This document shows, piece by piece, positions 9,892 to 18,914 of a stretch of 25,983 bases of DNA. The DNA is taken from positions 1 to 25,983 of the forward strand of contig JADHRH010000003.1 of the NCBI GenBank assembly GCA_016777545.1, given 5' to 3'. The position numbers were made by a program, and so were the translations under genes. Numbering within the stretch: the stretch's first letter is position 1; each line of letters begins with the position of its first letter. This DNA comes from Candidatus Pelagibacter sp. (GTDB taxonomy: Bacteria; Pseudomonadota; Alphaproteobacteria; Pelagibacterales; Pelagibacteraceae). Under the pieces are notes generated by a model that was not told where the DNA came from, made no database searches, and worked only from the letters and a program-made list of their open reading frames with translations.

Positions 9892-10665
9892 ATGTTTATT
9901 AATAATTTTGACCCAGTTGCCTTTGAAGTTTTTTCACTAGAAATTAGGTGGTATTCTTTGGCCTATATTTTTGGAATAGTGCTTGGTTGGATTTATTGTA
10001 AAAAAAAATTAATTAAAGATCCCATTGTACTTGATCTATTTGATGACTTTATTACCTATTTAATCATTGGTATAATTTTAGGTGGAAGAATTGGTTATGC
10101 CCTATTCTACAACTTCTCATATTATATAAACAATCCATTAGAAATTCTAATGGTATGGAATGGTGGGATGTCATTTCATGGTGGTTTAATTGGAGTTATT
10201 CTATCCTGTGTAATATTTGGAAAAAAACATAAAATTAATTCATTTATCTTTTTAGATTTAGTTGCGCTATCAGCTCCTATTGGTATTTTTTTTGGTAGAA
10301 TTGCAAACTTTATAAATTCTGAACTTTATGGAAGAGCTACAGATTTGCCTTGGGGTGTTCAATTTGTATTAATAGATAATATCAAAAGACATCCTTCTCA
10401 AATTTATGAAGCTTTTTTTGAAGGTATTATTCTTTTCTTTATACTAAATTATCTTTTTAGACGAAAATATATTGTAACACCTGGAAAACTTTCTGCTTTA
10501 TTCTTAATTTTTTATTCTTTGTTTAGATATTCTTTAGAGTTTTTCAGAGTGCCAGACCCACAAATTGGATTTCTATTTTTAAACTCAACTTTAGGTCAAA
10601 TCATAAGCCTTCTGTTTTTTGTAATTGGAGTGCTTCTATTTTATTTAAAAAAAAATGAAAATTAA
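9892..10665 (+). CDS. lgt: Prolipoprotein diacylglyceryl transferase Lgt
   Basis: Inner-membrane enzyme that transfers diacylglycerol from phosphatidylglycerol to the lipobox cysteine of prolipoproteins. The 257 aa protein is polytopic and has the family hallmarks: LEIRWYSLAYIFG at the start, GGRIGYALFYN, MSFHGGLIG with the essential His near residue 96, the Lgt signature GRIANFINSELYGR, and RHPSQIYEAFFEG. It is 46 bp from the divergent UbiK-like gene. It overlaps the following methyltransferase by 11 bp, so lgt-methyltransferase-pgeF look co-translated. Confidence 0.96.
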   Translation: MFINNFDPVAFEVFSLEIRWYSLAYIFGIVLGWIYCKKKLIKDPIVLDLFDDFITYLIIGIILGGRIGYALFYNFSYYINNPLEILMVWNGGMSFHGGLIGVILSCVIFGKKHKINSFIFLDLVALSAPIGIFFGRIANFINSELYGRATDLPWGVQFVLIDNIKRHPSQIYEAFFEGIILFFILNYLFRRKYIVTPGKLSALFLIFYSLFRYSLEFFRVPDPQIGFLFLNSTLGQIISLLFFVIGVLLFYLKKNEN

Positions 10666-11710
10666 AAATGGTGATAAGATTACTCTAGATGAATATATAG
10701 AGGAGTCTCTCTATAATAAAAAATTTGGATATTATGTTAAAAAAGTTCCATTTGGAAAAAGTGGTGACTTTATTACTGCACCCAATATATCTGTATTATT
10801 TTCTGAAATGCTGGCAATTTGGGTAATTTCGTTTTGGGAAAATCTAGGTTGTCCAAAAAAATTTAATTTAATAGAGCTAGGTGCTGGTAACGGTGAAATG
10901 ATGAGGGTATTAAATAAAACATTTTCAAAATTTCCAAAATTTTTTAGTGCTTGTAAAATTAATATATTGGAAAGAAGTAAATTACTTAGAAAAATTCAAA
11001 AAAATATTATCAATAATAATAAAATTAGATGGCTAAATAATTTAGATCAATTGAATAATCTGCCTTGTATTTTTCTAGCAAATGAATTTTTTGATGCATT
11101 GCCAATTAAGCAATTTATTAAAAAAGAGAAAAAATGGCACGAAAGATATGTAAAATTTATAGATAATACACACAAAGAATATTTGGATATACCACTTGAT
11201 ATAGAGAAGTTTGAAAAAAAAATTAAATTTAAGATTTCAGATAAACAAACTTTTATTGAATATTCACCTCAAGCTGATGATTATTTAAAAAATATAACCA
11301 ATAAAATTAAAAAAAATAATGGTGGGGTATTAATAATTGACTATGCTTATGTTGATAAAAAAATAAAAAATACACTTCAAGCAGTATCAAAACATAAGTA
11401 CTGTGGTGTTCTCGATGAATTTGGAAATTCAGATATTACTTATAACCCAAACTTTGATTTGATCATTAAAATGCTGAAAAGATTTGGCACTTTTAATTCT
11501 TTAATGACTACACAAAAACATTTTCTAACAAAGCTTGGAATAATGGAGCGAGCTGAAATTATCTCTAAGAATATGCAATTTAGTGAAAAGGCTGATATTT
11601 ATTTTAGAATTCAAAGATTAATTGATGAAAAACAAATGGGAAAATTATTTAAAGTATTGTTTATAACAAATCATAAAAATAAATTCAAACTAGGGTTTGG
11701 TAATGATTAA
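10655..11710 (+). CDS. MidA/NDUFAF7-family SAM-dependent protein arginine methyltransferase
   Basis: A 351 aa class I methyltransferase of the COG1565 family. Diagnostic segments are KKFGYYVKKVPFGKSGDFITAP with NISVLFSEMLAIW, the SAM-binding LIELGAGNGEMM, and the post-II motif LANEFFDALPIKQF. Mitochondrial NDUFAF7/MidA methylates an arginine of the complex I 49-kDa subunit; the bacterial homologues, common in Alphaproteobacteria, are assumed to act on NuoD, but that is inference. Between lgt and pgeF it overlaps both (11 and 8 bp). Confidence 0.9.
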   Translation: MKIKNGDKITLDEYIEESLYNKKFGYYVKKVPFGKSGDFITAPNISVLFSEMLAIWVISFWENLGCPKKFNLIELGAGNGEMMRVLNKTFSKFPKFFSACKINILERSKLLRKIQKNIINNNKIRWLNNLDQLNNLPCIFLANEFFDALPIKQFIKKEKKWHERYVKFIDNTHKEYLDIPLDIEKFEKKIKFKISDKQTFIEYSPQADDYLKNITNKIKKNNGGVLIIDYAYVDKKIKNTLQAVSKHKYCGVLDEFGNSDITYNPNFDLIIKMLKRFGTFNSLMTTQKHFLTKLGIMERAEIISKNMQFSEKADIYFRIQRLIDEKQMGKLFKVLFITNHKNKFKLGFGND

Positions 11711-12464
11711 ATCAAAAAAGCTTAGTAAGTTACAAAATTTAAATCATGCTTTTTTCAATAGAGCTGGGGGCAAATCTACTGGTATTTTTAAAAGTTTAAA
11801 TTGTGGTCCTGGATCGAATGACAATAAACGAAATATCTTAAAAAATCTTAATATTGTTAAAAAAAAAATTAATACTACTGCCAAAAAAATTGTTTTACTA
11901 AAACAGGTGCATAGTAATAAATTTCATTTTATAAGTAAAAATACACAAGTTCCAAAAAAAAAACTTGAAGGTGACGCTTTAATTACAAATAGAACAAATC
12001 TTCCAATTGCAGTTCTAACTGCAGATTGTGCGCCTATTCTTATACATGATAAAAAAACAAAAATGATAGCCGCAATACATGCTGGCTGGAAAGGTGCTTA
12101 CAAGGGTATCATTCAAAGTGTTATTAATTTTATGATTAAAAAAGGTTGCTCTTCTAACAACATAACTGCTGTTATAGGGCCCTGCATATCTGTAAATAAT
12201 TACGAGGTTAAAGAAGATTTTATCAAGAAATTTATAAAAAAAGATAAAAAGAATGTCCTTTTTTTTAAAAAAACAAAAGATAAAAACTACTTTAGTTTAG
12301 GTAAATATATTCATCATCAACTAAAAGCTCTAGATATTAAGAATATTGATGTTATCAAAAAAGATACATTTGTCTTAAAAAACAATTTTTTTAGTGCAAG
12401 ACGATCTATCAGGCTTAATGAGAATGATTATGGTAGAAATATTTCAGTAATTATGATTAATTAA
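11703..12464 (+). CDS. pgeF: PgeF/YfiH-family laccase-domain protein (peptidoglycan editing factor)
   Basis: A 253 aa DUF152/YfiH protein. The metal-site residues of the family are present: His in LLKQVHSNKF, Cys in VLTADCAPIL, and His in AAIHAGWKGAYKG, followed by AVIGPCISVNNYEV and the terminal FFSARRS. E. coli YfiH/PgeF removes L-Ser-containing errors from peptidoglycan precursors; human FAMIN and some bacterial relatives are purine nucleoside enzymes, so the natural substrate is uncertain. I chose the ATG at 11703, overlapping the previous stop by 8 bp; a TTG at 11697 would add two residues. Confidence 0.92.
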   Translation: MIKSKKLSKLQNLNHAFFNRAGGKSTGIFKSLNCGPGSNDNKRNILKNLNIVKKKINTTAKKIVLLKQVHSNKFHFISKNTQVPKKKLEGDALITNRTNLPIAVLTADCAPILIHDKKTKMIAAIHAGWKGAYKGIIQSVINFMIKKGCSSNNITAVIGPCISVNNYEVKEDFIKKFIKKDKKNVLFFKKTKDKNYFSLGKYIHHQLKALDIKNIDVIKKDTFVLKNNFFSARRSIRLNENDYGRNISVIMIN

Positions 12465-12473
12465 GTTTATCTC

Positions 12474-13406
12474 ATGAAATTATTAACTGGAAATAGCAAT
12501 AAACCTCTCAGTAAGAATATTTCAAAATATTTAAAAACAAAACTTGTTAACTCAAGTATCAAAAAATTTTCTGACGGTGAAATTTATGTGGAAATAAATG
12601 AAAATATTAGAGGTAATAGCATCTTTATCCTTCAGTCTATTTCATCACCAGCGAATGATAATTTAATGGAATTATTACTTTGTATTGATGCATTAAAAAG
12701 ATCTTCAGCAAAAAATATTACTGCTGTTATTCCATATTTTGGATATGCTCGACAAGATCGTAAAGTTGTCCCTAGAACTTCTATTTCAGCAAAACTAGTT
12801 TCAAATTTAATTACTAAAGCTGGCGCTGATAGAGTAGTGACAGTAGACCTTCATGCTGGCCAAATACAGGGCTTCTTTGATATTCCTGTAGACAATTTAT
12901 TTGCTACACCCATTTTTGCAAGACATGCCAAAAAAAATATTAAAAGTAAAAATATTATTTGTGTTGCTCCAGATGTTGGAGGAACCGAAAGAGCAAGAGC
13001 TCTTGGTAAAATGTTGGATGCTGATCTTGCTATTGTAGATAAAAGAAGACCTAAACCAGGACAGTCAAAGGTTATGAATGTCATTGGAAATGTTAAAGAT
13101 AAAACGTGTATCATAGTTGACGATATAATTGACTCGGGTGGAACTATTGTAAATGCAGCTAAAGCTCTTAAAGATCGAGGTGCAAAAGAAGTTTTTGTTT
13201 ATATTACTCACGGCGTTCTTAGTGGAGAAGCTGTAGAAAAAATTAAAAAATCAGTTATTAAAAAATTAGTAATAACTGACACAATTGATAATGGGAATAA
13301 AATTAAAAATGTTAAAAATATAGAAGTTTTGCCTATTTCAACCCTTATGGGAGAAGCAATTAAAAGAATTTCCAATTCGACCTCTGTTTCAGATTTATTT
13401 AAATAA
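12474..13406 (+). CDS. prs: Ribose-phosphate pyrophosphokinase (PRPP synthetase)
   Basis: Makes phosphoribosyl pyrophosphate from ribose-5-phosphate and ATP for purine, pyrimidine, NAD, His and Trp synthesis. The 310 aa protein has the class I signatures: [17 protein letters not shown] (substrate/ATP side), [11 protein letters not shown] with the ATP loop, [15 protein letters not shown], the KRRPKPGQ flexible loop, and the PRPP-binding [10 protein letters not shown] near residues 215-224. Length is standard (about 310-315). It starts 9 bp after pgeF, so it probably shares the lgt transcript; no separate promoter is obvious. Confidence 0.98.
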   Translation: MKLLTGNSNKPLSKNISKYLKTKLVNSSIKKFSDGEIYVEINENIRGNSIFILQSISSPANDNLMELLLCIDALKRSSAKNITAVIPYFGYARQDRKVVPRTSISAKLVSNLITKAGADRVVTVDLHAGQIQGFFDIPVDNLFATPIFARHAKKNIKSKNIICVAPDVGGTERARALGKMLDADLAIVDKRRPKPGQSKVMNVIGNVKDKTCIIVDDIIDSGGTIVNAAKALKDRGAKEVFVYITHGVLSGEAVEKIKKSVIKKLVITDTIDNGNKIKNVKNIEVLPISTLMGEAIKRISNSTSVSDLFK

Positions 13407-13411
13407 TTATC

Positions 13412-13440
13412 TTGAGTTATTAACAAACTTGGGCTAGAAA
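13412..13440 (+). promoter_or_regulatory. Weak candidate promoter upstream of rplY
   Basis: TTGAGT (13412-13417) and TAGAAA (13435-13440) are separated by 17 bases, each matching the sigma-70 consensus at 4 of 6 positions. A start near 13447 would leave almost no leader before the ATG at 13451. The 44 bp gap after prs is one of the larger same-strand gaps here, which fits a transcription start for rplY-pth-ychF, but the boxes are weak. Confidence 0.3.
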
Positions 13441-13450
13441 CCTCTTTTTT

Positions 13451-14149
13451 ATGAATTCACTTGATGCAAATACTAGAGACTCAAAATCTAAAGGGGATGT
13501 TAGATCTCTTAGGTTAGCTGGTAACATTCCAGGTATAGTCTATGGTGGTCCTGAGCAAAACCAAAAAATTACTGTATTAAAAAAGACAGTAAAATCTTTA
13601 CTTGATAAAGGAAGTTTTTTATCAAACATAATAACTCTTAATTTAGACGGTAAACCTCAAAATGTTTTACCAAGAGAAATTAGTTATAATGTATTATCTG
13701 ATGAGCCAACTCATATTGATTTTTTAAGAATTGTACCTGGTGTAAAAATTAGAATTGAGGTGCCTGTTGAATTTATTAACCATGAAACATCTCCAGGTTT
13801 AAAAAGAGGTGGAGTATTAAACATAGTTAGAAGAAAAATTGAATTAAAGTGTCCAAGTGAAAAAATTCCATCTGTAATTACATTGGATTTGGAGGGTGTA
13901 GATATTGGAGAAAGCTTTAAAATCTCTGCAGTTAAACTAGAAGAGGGTGTAACACCAACAATTACAGGTAGAGATTTTGTGATTGCAACTTTAGCGGCTC
14001 CTACAGTAATGAAAGAGCCTGAGAAACCAGCTGAAGAGGCTGCGGCAGAAGAAGGTGCAGCAGAAGAAGGTAAAGAAGCAGCTCCAGCAGCAGCTGATGG
14101 TGATAAAAAAGATGGCGATGACAAAAAAGCCTCTGAAGAGAAAAAATAA
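13451..14149 (+). CDS. rplY: 50S ribosomal protein L25 (CTC/TL5 form)
   Basis: Binds 5S rRNA in the large subunit. The 232 aa protein is the long CTC-type L25. An N-terminal 5S-binding beta-barrel carries REISYNVLSDEPTHIDFLRI after SLRLAGNIPGIVYGG. A second domain follows (VPVEFINHETSPGLKRGGVL through VEEGVTPTITGRDF-like end). The last ~45 residues are a low-complexity Ala/Glu then Lys/Asp tail. That tail is visibly more GC-rich than the surroundings and holds a 15-bp tandem repeat. It is followed by pth, a very common rplY-pth-ychF order. Confidence 0.96.
   Translation: MNSLDANTRDSKSKGDVRSLRLAGNIPGIVYGGPEQNQKITVLKKTVKSLLDKGSFLSNIITLNLDGKPQNVLPREISYNVLSDEPTHIDFLRIVPGVKIRIEVPVEFINHETSPGLKRGGVLNIVRRKIELKCPSEKIPSVITLDLEGVDIGESFKISAVKLEEGVTPTITGRDFVIATLAAPTVMKEPEKPAEEAAAEEGAAEEGKEAAPAAADGDKKDGDDKKASEEKK
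14042..14071 (+). repeat. Imperfect 15-bp tandem repeat in the rplY tail
   Basis: Two in-frame copies of GCRGCAGAAGAAGGT (14042-14056 and 14057-14071, one mismatch) each encode Ala-Ala-Glu-Glu-Gly in the acidic L25 tail. This is probably slippage-generated length variation in a tolerant disordered region. Confidence 0.75.
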
Positions 14150-14194
14150 TTAACTAATCATAGTGAAGTTTCCTAGATACGATTTAAAAAAAAT

Positions 14195-14755
14195 ATGCTT
14201 TTATTTGTAGGTTTAGGAAATCCAACACCTGATAGTGAAAACAATAGGCATAATATTGGTTTTAAGTTAATTGATGCCCTTAATCAAAAATTTGGGCTTT
14301 CTAAACAAAAACCAAAATTCAAAGGTTTGCTAACGACGGGTAATATTGAGGATAAAAAAGTTTACGCAATAAAACCTCTTACCTTTATGAATAACTCTGG
14401 AATTTGTATCAGAGAATTAATTGAATATTTTAAAATCGATGCTGAGGATGTAATTGTATTTCATGATGATCTGGACATTGAATTTGGCAAAGTAAAAGCG
14501 AAGTTTGCTGGTTCAAGTGCAGGACATAATGGAATTGAATCTATAGATAAATTCATTGGAAAAGATTATTCGAGAGTGAGAATTGGAATTGGAAGACCAA
14601 AAACTAAGGCAGATGTTTCAGATCATGTTTTGAAAGATTTTGATGAAGATGAAATGTTACAATTAGAAAAAATTACAGAAAACATCATTGATTCAATATC
14701 TATACTACTTGATAAGAAATTAGATTTATTTTCAAGCACCGTAAATAATAAATAA
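14195..14755 (+). CDS. pth: Peptidyl-tRNA hydrolase
   Basis: Recycles tRNA by cleaving peptidyl-tRNAs that fall off stalled ribosomes. The 186 aa protein has all the usual landmarks: FVGLGNPTPDSENNRHNIGF with catalytic His19, KPLTFMNNSG, HDDLDIEFGKVKAKFAGSSAGHNGIESI with the catalytic Asp near 91, and RIGIGRPK. Length matches the family (about 190). It lies 45 bp after rplY and its stop overlaps the ychF start (TAATG). Confidence 0.97.
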   Translation: MLLFVGLGNPTPDSENNRHNIGFKLIDALNQKFGLSKQKPKFKGLLTTGNIEDKKVYAIKPLTFMNNSGICIRELIEYFKIDAEDVIVFHDDLDIEFGKVKAKFAGSSAGHNGIESIDKFIGKDYSRVRIGIGRPKTKADVSDHVLKDFDEDEMLQLEKITENIIDSISILLDKKLDLFSSTVNNK

Positions 14756-15828
14756 TGAGCTTTAAGTGTGGAATTGTTGGATTGCCCAATGTTGGAAAAT
14801 CTACTTTATTCAATGCACTAACGAATTCTAGCAAAGCACAAGCAGCCAACTTTCCTTTTTGTACAATTGAGCCAAATGTAGGAATTGTTCCAGTTCCTGA
14901 TGAGAGACTAGATAAATTAGTTGAAATTTCAAAATCAAAAAAAAAGATTAATACCACTATAGAATTTGTGGATATTGCAGGATTAGTAGAGGGTGCATCT
15001 AAAGGTGAAGGCCTGGGAAACAAATTTTTATCACACATTAGAGAGGTTGATGCTGTAATTCATATGATCAGATGTTTTGATTCTGATGATATCCAAAATG
15101 TAAATCCTACGGTTGATCCAGTAAGAGATTTGGAGATTATTGAAACAGAAATGATGCTTGCTGATCTTGAATCTATTCAAAAAAGATTAGAAAAGAGTAA
15201 TAAAAAAAATGTAGATGAAGAGCAAATAAAAATATTAGAAATTGCATTAGATTGCATAAATAATTCTAAAGATATTCAAATTCTACGTGACCAATTTGAA
15301 AAAAAACTATTAAATCAAAGTGGTTTATTATCTTTAAAGCCAAAAATTTTTGTATGTAATGTTGATGAACCAAGTGTTCAAAATGGAAACAAATATACTG
15401 AGGCTTTTATTAGTAAATTTGGAGAAAAAAATACCTTAATAGTTTCAGCTGATATTGAAAATCAAATAAATCAGTTAGAAAATGAAGAAAAAGAAAACTA
15501 TATGGAGATGATCGGTTTAAAAAAAACTGGTCTAAATATGTTAATTCAAAAGGGTTATAATATCCTAGAGTTAGATACCTATTTCACATCCGGGCCTGAG
15601 GAAACCAGAGCTTGGACTATTCAGAAAAATTGTACAGCACCAAAAGCAGCTGGTGAAATACATTCTGATTTTGAAAAAGGTTTTATTAGAGCTGAAACAA
15701 TTGCTTATGAAGATTTCATAGCTAATCAAGGTTGGGTAAATTCTAAAACAAATGGAAAAATGAGACTTGAAGGAAAAGATTATATTGTCAAAGATGGTGA
15801 TATATTAAACTTCAGATTCAATACGTGA
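14755..15828 (+). CDS. ychF: YchF/Obg-family ribosome-binding ATPase
   Basis: Translation-associated P-loop NTPase of 357 aa that binds ribosomes and hydrolyses ATP in preference to GTP. Visible are G1 GLPNVGKST, IEPNVGIVPVPD (switch I), DIAGLVEGASKGEGLGNKFL (G3, where Obg-type Gln is replaced by Leu-Val), the altered G4 NVDE instead of NKxD that explains ATP preference, and a C-terminal TGS domain (RAWTIQKNCTAPKAAGEIHSDFEKGF). It is coupled to pth by a 1-bp overlap. The last 24 bp overlap the 3' end of petC on the opposite strand. Confidence 0.97.
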   Translation: MSFKCGIVGLPNVGKSTLFNALTNSSKAQAANFPFCTIEPNVGIVPVPDERLDKLVEISKSKKKINTTIEFVDIAGLVEGASKGEGLGNKFLSHIREVDAVIHMIRCFDSDDIQNVNPTVDPVRDLEIIETEMMLADLESIQKRLEKSNKKNVDEEQIKILEIALDCINNSKDIQILRDQFEKKLLNQSGLLSLKPKIFVCNVDEPSVQNGNKYTEAFISKFGEKNTLIVSADIENQINQLENEEKENYMEMIGLKKTGLNMLIQKGYNILELDTYFTSGPEETRAWTIQKNCTAPKAAGEIHSDFEKGFIRAETIAYEDFIANQGWVNSKTNGKMRLEGKDYIVKDGDILNFRFNT

Positions 15829-16584
15829 CCAAATTTTCTTCATACTGAAATAAACTAAAACTGTCAAAATTATTAAATATAAGATGGCTTTAAATCCCAT
15901 CTTGTGTCTGCTTTCTAAGTGCGGTTCAGCTGCCCACATTAAAAATGTTGTAACATCTTTAGCCATCTGTTCTTTTGTTGCAGGAGTCCCATCTCCATAT
16001 TCTATTAAATCATCAGTAATTGGCTCAGCCATTTTAATTTTATTACCATACATAAATTTATTATAGTAAACGCCATCATCAAGTTTCACATCACTTGGCG
16101 CATCTTCATAACCAAGGAGCAATGAGTAGATATAGTCAACTCCTCCACTTCTAGCTTTGGCCAATACAGACATGTCTGGTGGATAGGCACCACCGTTTGC
16201 AGCTTGTGCAGCTTTAACATTTTCGTAGGGCATAACAAACTTATCTGATAATTTTGCTGGTCTTAGAAACATTTCGCCTTCACTGTTAGGTCCATCATTC
16301 ACCTCATAACTTGCGGCTATTGCTTTCACCTGTTCCTCAGTAAATTCTGGTCCGCCTGGTTCTGATAAGTTTCTAAAACTTACATATTTCATCGAATGGC
16401 ACGAAGCGCATACTTCTTTGTAGACTTGATAACCTCTTTGCAATGAAGCTCTATCAAACTTACCAAAAAGACTTTTAAAGCTCCAATCTGTTTTTAAATA
16501 ATCTATTTTTTCTGCCGAATTAACCTGAATTGTTCCAGTTATAATGAATATTATTAGATAAATGATTTTAAAAATATTGTTCAC
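15805..16584 (-). CDS. petC: Cytochrome c1 of the bc1 complex
   Basis: Haem-c subunit that passes electrons from the Rieske protein to soluble or membrane cytochrome c. The 259 aa protein has a Sec signal peptide (hydrophobic residues ~5-17, cleavage probably after VNSA), the haem-binding CASCH at 59-63 followed by SMKYVSF, the acidic stretch EGEMFLRPAKLSDKFVMPY, GGVDYIYSLLLGY, and a C-terminal membrane anchor (AILYLIILTVLVYFSM). It begins 4 bp after petB in the order petA-petB-petC. The tail overlaps ychF by 24 bp, leaving no room for an intrinsic terminator between them. Confidence 0.97.
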   Translation of the reverse strand: MNNIFKIIYLIIFIITGTIQVNSAEKIDYLKTDWSFKSLFGKFDRASLQRGYQVYKEVCASCHSMKYVSFRNLSEPGGPEFTEEQVKAIAASYEVNDGPNSEGEMFLRPAKLSDKFVMPYENVKAAQAANGGAYPPDMSVLAKARSGGVDYIYSLLLGYEDAPSDVKLDDGVYYNKFMYGNKIKMAEPITDDLIEYGDGTPATKEQMAKDVTTFLMWAAEPHLESRHKMGFKAILYLIILTVLVYFSMKKIWSRIESEV

Positions 16585-16588
16585 TAAA

Positions 16589-17848
16589 TTAATTTAAACT
16601 TTCTTTTTTTTTAACTGCTGAGGCCATTGGAGACCCTCCTAAAACTGGCTCTGTAATACTGAGTGGTAAAGGCATAGTTTTTTCTTTAAAACCTAATATT
16701 GGAAGAACTACTAAAAAGTGAATAAAGTAATAACCAGTTGCTACTCTAGCAATTAATAAGTACAGCCCCTCAGCTGGCATTGCCCCTACGTAACCAAGTA
16801 TTAGTACGTCAGCGACTAAGATCCAATAAAACTGTTTATACAAAGGTCTAAATACAGCTGATCTTATTTTAGATGTATCAAGCCAAGGTAGAGCAGCTAA
16901 AATTAAAATTGCTGATAGCATTGCAATCACACCTAATAATTTATCAGGTACAGATCTTAAAATTGCATAAAAAGGTAATAGGTACCATTCAGGTACAATG
17001 TGAGCTGGCGTTACTAATGGATTTGCTTCAATATAATTATCAGCATGACCTAAAATATTTGGTGTATAGAACACAAAAAAAGCAAAAACGATCATAAACA
17101 TTAGTAAAGCAAAACCATCTTTAATGACAATATAAGGATGGAATGGAACTGTATCCTTTGATGGTTTTTTAATATCAATACCTACCGGATTATTATTTCC
17201 AGGTACGTGTAGTGCCCAGATATGAAGAACTACTAAGCCTAAAATTAAAAATGGAATTAAATAATGTAACGTAAAAAATCTTGTTAAGGTTGGATTATCA
17301 ACTGAATAACCACCCCATAGCCAGTTCACTATACCCTCGCCCACTAAAGGTATTGCGCTAAAAAGATTTGTAATTACAGTTGCACCCCAGAAACTCATTT
17401 GTCCCCATGGAAGAACATAGCCCATGAAAGCTGCTGCCATCATTAAGAGATAAATTATAATTCCCAAAATCCAAATAATTTCTCTTGGGGATTTATATGA
17501 TCCATAAAATAAAGATCTAAATATATGAATATAAACTGCTAGAAAAAACATTGAAGCACCATTGGCATGGATATACCTTATTAACCAACCATAGTTAACG
17601 TCCCTCATGATATGTTCAACACTTTCAAAAGCCATGTCAGCATGAGCAATATAGTGCATAGCTAAAGTCAAACCTGTTACGATTTGCGTTATTAAACAAA
17701 AAGTTAAAATTCCACCAAATGTCCACCAGTAATTTAAATTTTTAGGAGTTGGATAATCTGTTAAATGACTGGCAAGAGATAAAAGTGGCAGTCTATCATT
17801 AAACCATTTTCCAAACTTTGATTTAGGTGTGTATTCGTGATCACTCAT
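16589..17848 (-). CDS. petB: Cytochrome b of the bc1 complex
   Basis: Eight-helix quinol-oxidising core subunit, 419 aa. The haem ligands of helix B are seen in [10 protein letters not shown] (H94) and VYIHIFRS (H108), those of helix D in [10 protein letters not shown] and VLHIWALH. The Qo-site PEWY motif is intact in [20 protein letters not shown], and [19 protein letters not shown] marks the cd1 region. Length suits a bacterial full-length cytochrome b (not the split b6/subunit IV type). It is 8 bp after petA and 4 bp before petC. Confidence 0.98.
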   Translation of the reverse strand: MSDHEYTPKSKFGKWFNDRLPLLSLASHLTDYPTPKNLNYWWTFGGILTFCLITQIVTGLTLAMHYIAHADMAFESVEHIMRDVNYGWLIRYIHANGASMFFLAVYIHIFRSLFYGSYKSPREIIWILGIIIYLLMMAAAFMGYVLPWGQMSFWGATVITNLFSAIPLVGEGIVNWLWGGYSVDNPTLTRFFTLHYLIPFLILGLVVLHIWALHVPGNNNPVGIDIKKPSKDTVPFHPYIVIKDGFALLMFMIVFAFFVFYTPNILGHADNYIEANPLVTPAHIVPEWYLLPFYAILRSVPDKLLGVIAMLSAILILAALPWLDTSKIRSAVFRPLYKQFYWILVADVLILGYVGAMPAEGLYLLIARVATGYYFIHFLVVLPILGFKEKTMPLPLSITEPVLGGSPMASAVKKKESLN

Positions 17849-17856
17849 AATAATTC

Positions 17857-18366
17857 TTATCCGATTTTTATTGTATTACTATTAACGAATTCATATTTAG
17901 GTATTTCCATGTTCGTTGGCGCTGGTCCTTTTCTAATTCTACCAGATGTATCGTAGTGCGATCCATGACAAGGACAAAACCATCCATTGTAGTCACCTTT
18001 ATCATTTAAAGGCACACATCCTAAATGTGTACAAACTCCCACCATAACTAGCCACTCTGGATTTTTAGCTCTATCCTCATCTTTTTGAGGATCCTTCAAG
18101 TCTTCCATCTTAACGGCTCTTGCTTCAGCGATTTCTTCTGAAGTTCTTCTTTTTATAAAAACTGGTTTTCCTCTCCAAAGTACTGTGATTGTTTTACCGG
18201 GCTCCATTGTACTTACATCTACTTCAGTGCTTGCTAATGCTTTAACTGATGCATCAGGATTCATTTGATCAATTAAAGGCCAAACAACTGCTCCTACACC
18301 TACCGCACCTACTGCATACGAGGCTGTAAATAAAAATTCTCTTCTTTCAGGTTTTTTGTCAGACAT
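17857..18366 (-). CDS. petA: Rieske iron-sulfur protein of the bc1 complex
   Basis: 2Fe-2S subunit that takes the first electron from ubiquinol. The 169 aa protein has a twin-arginine style N terminus ([10 protein letters not shown]) and one anchor helix. It also has Rieske box I CTHLGC (C112, H114, C117) and box [11 protein letters not shown] (C131, H134, with disulfide Cys133). [15 protein letters not shown] near the end is typical of alphaproteobacterial UbiQ-type Rieske proteins. It is the first gene of the petABC operon and is divergent from trmL across 86 bp. Confidence 0.98.
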   Translation of the reverse strand: MSDKKPERREFLFTASYAVGAVGVGAVVWPLIDQMNPDASVKALASTEVDVSTMEPGKTITVLWRGKPVFIKRRTSEEIAEARAVKMEDLKDPQKDEDRAKNPEWLVMVGVCTHLGCVPLNDKGDYNGWFCPCHGSHYDTSGRIRKGPAPTNMEIPKYEFVNSNTIKIG

Positions 18367-18383
18367 CTGTAATTTTTTGTATA

Positions 18384-18412
18384 TTGTTATCTAATATATG
18401 ATTTCATATAAG
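18384..18412 (+). promoter_or_regulatory. Candidate promoter for trmL-hemF-greA
   Basis: TTGTTA (18384-18389, 4/6) and TATAAG (18407-18412, 5/6) are separated by exactly 17 bases in the divergent petA/trmL region. A start near 18418 leaves a leader of about 35 nt containing an A/T-only 8-bp inverted repeat (18411-18429). I could not pick a convincing petA promoter on the other strand. Confidence 0.35.
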
Positions 18413-18452
18413 AAAAAAGTTTTTTTTCTACTGAAACAATGACACAGAACCA

Positions 18453-18914
18453 ATGAATTTGAGACCTAAAATAGCCTTATATGAACCTGATATTCCCCAA
18501 AATACAGCCGCTATTATAAGAACATGTGCGTGTCTGGGCGCAGATTTAGAGATAATAGAACCTTGTGGTTTTCTGTTTAGCGATAAAAGATTTAAAAGAG
18601 TAGTAATGGATTATATGGATGAAAAAATGATAAAATTCTATCAAAGTTCTGAAGAATTTTTTAAATCAAAAAAAGATCAGCGAGTTATATTACTAACTAC
18701 TAAATCTTCCGAATCTTATGCAAAATTCAAATTTGAAAATAATGATACATTATTATTTGGTAGAGAAAGTGCCGGTGTACCTAATCATGTGCATAATTCT
18801 ATAAAATATAAGTTAAAAATACCAATGAAAGATAATAAAAGATCTTTAAACATAGCCTCTTCAGTTGCTATAATTCTTTCAGAAAATTTGAGACAAACTA
18901 TTTTTATTAAATGA
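18453..18914 (+). CDS. trmL: tRNA (cytidine/uridine-34-2'-O)-methyltransferase TrmL
   Basis: SPOUT-family methyltransferase that 2'-O-methylates the wobble base of tRNA-Leu isoacceptors. The 153 aa protein is standard length and carries motif 1 EPDIPQNTAAIIRTCA, motif 2 LLFGRESAGVP, and motif 3 with SLNIASSVAIILSENLRQ, the SPOUT knot. The ATG at 18453 is used; it overlaps the TGA of a five-codon reading frame (ATG at 18439). The hemF start codon overlaps its stop (ATGA). Confidence 0.94.
   Translation: MNLRPKIALYEPDIPQNTAAIIRTCACLGADLEIIEPCGFLFSDKRFKRVVMDYMDEKMIKFYQSSEEFFKSKKDQRVILLTTKSSESYAKFKFENNDTLLFGRESAGVPNHVHNSIKYKLKIPMKDNKRSLNIASSVAIILSENLRQTIFIK

Noticed and set aside
13711..14124. 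137-codon open frame on the minus strand opposite rplY, Ala/Ser-rich.
   Set aside because: It mirrors the Ala/Glu codons of the L25 tail in antisense; no family resemblance and fully inside a well-supported gene.
18411..18429. Inverted repeat AGAAAAAAGTTTTTTTTCT between petA and trmL as a terminator.
   Set aside because: Stem is almost entirely A-T and no gene reads into it from either side; such palindromes are expected by chance at this base composition.
18439..18456. Five-codon reading frame (Met-Thr-Gln-Asn-Gln) whose TGA overlaps the trmL ATG, as a regulatory upstream ORF.
   Set aside because: No Shine-Dalgarno and too short to judge; one chance occurrence is likely. Worth keeping only if conserved in relatives.
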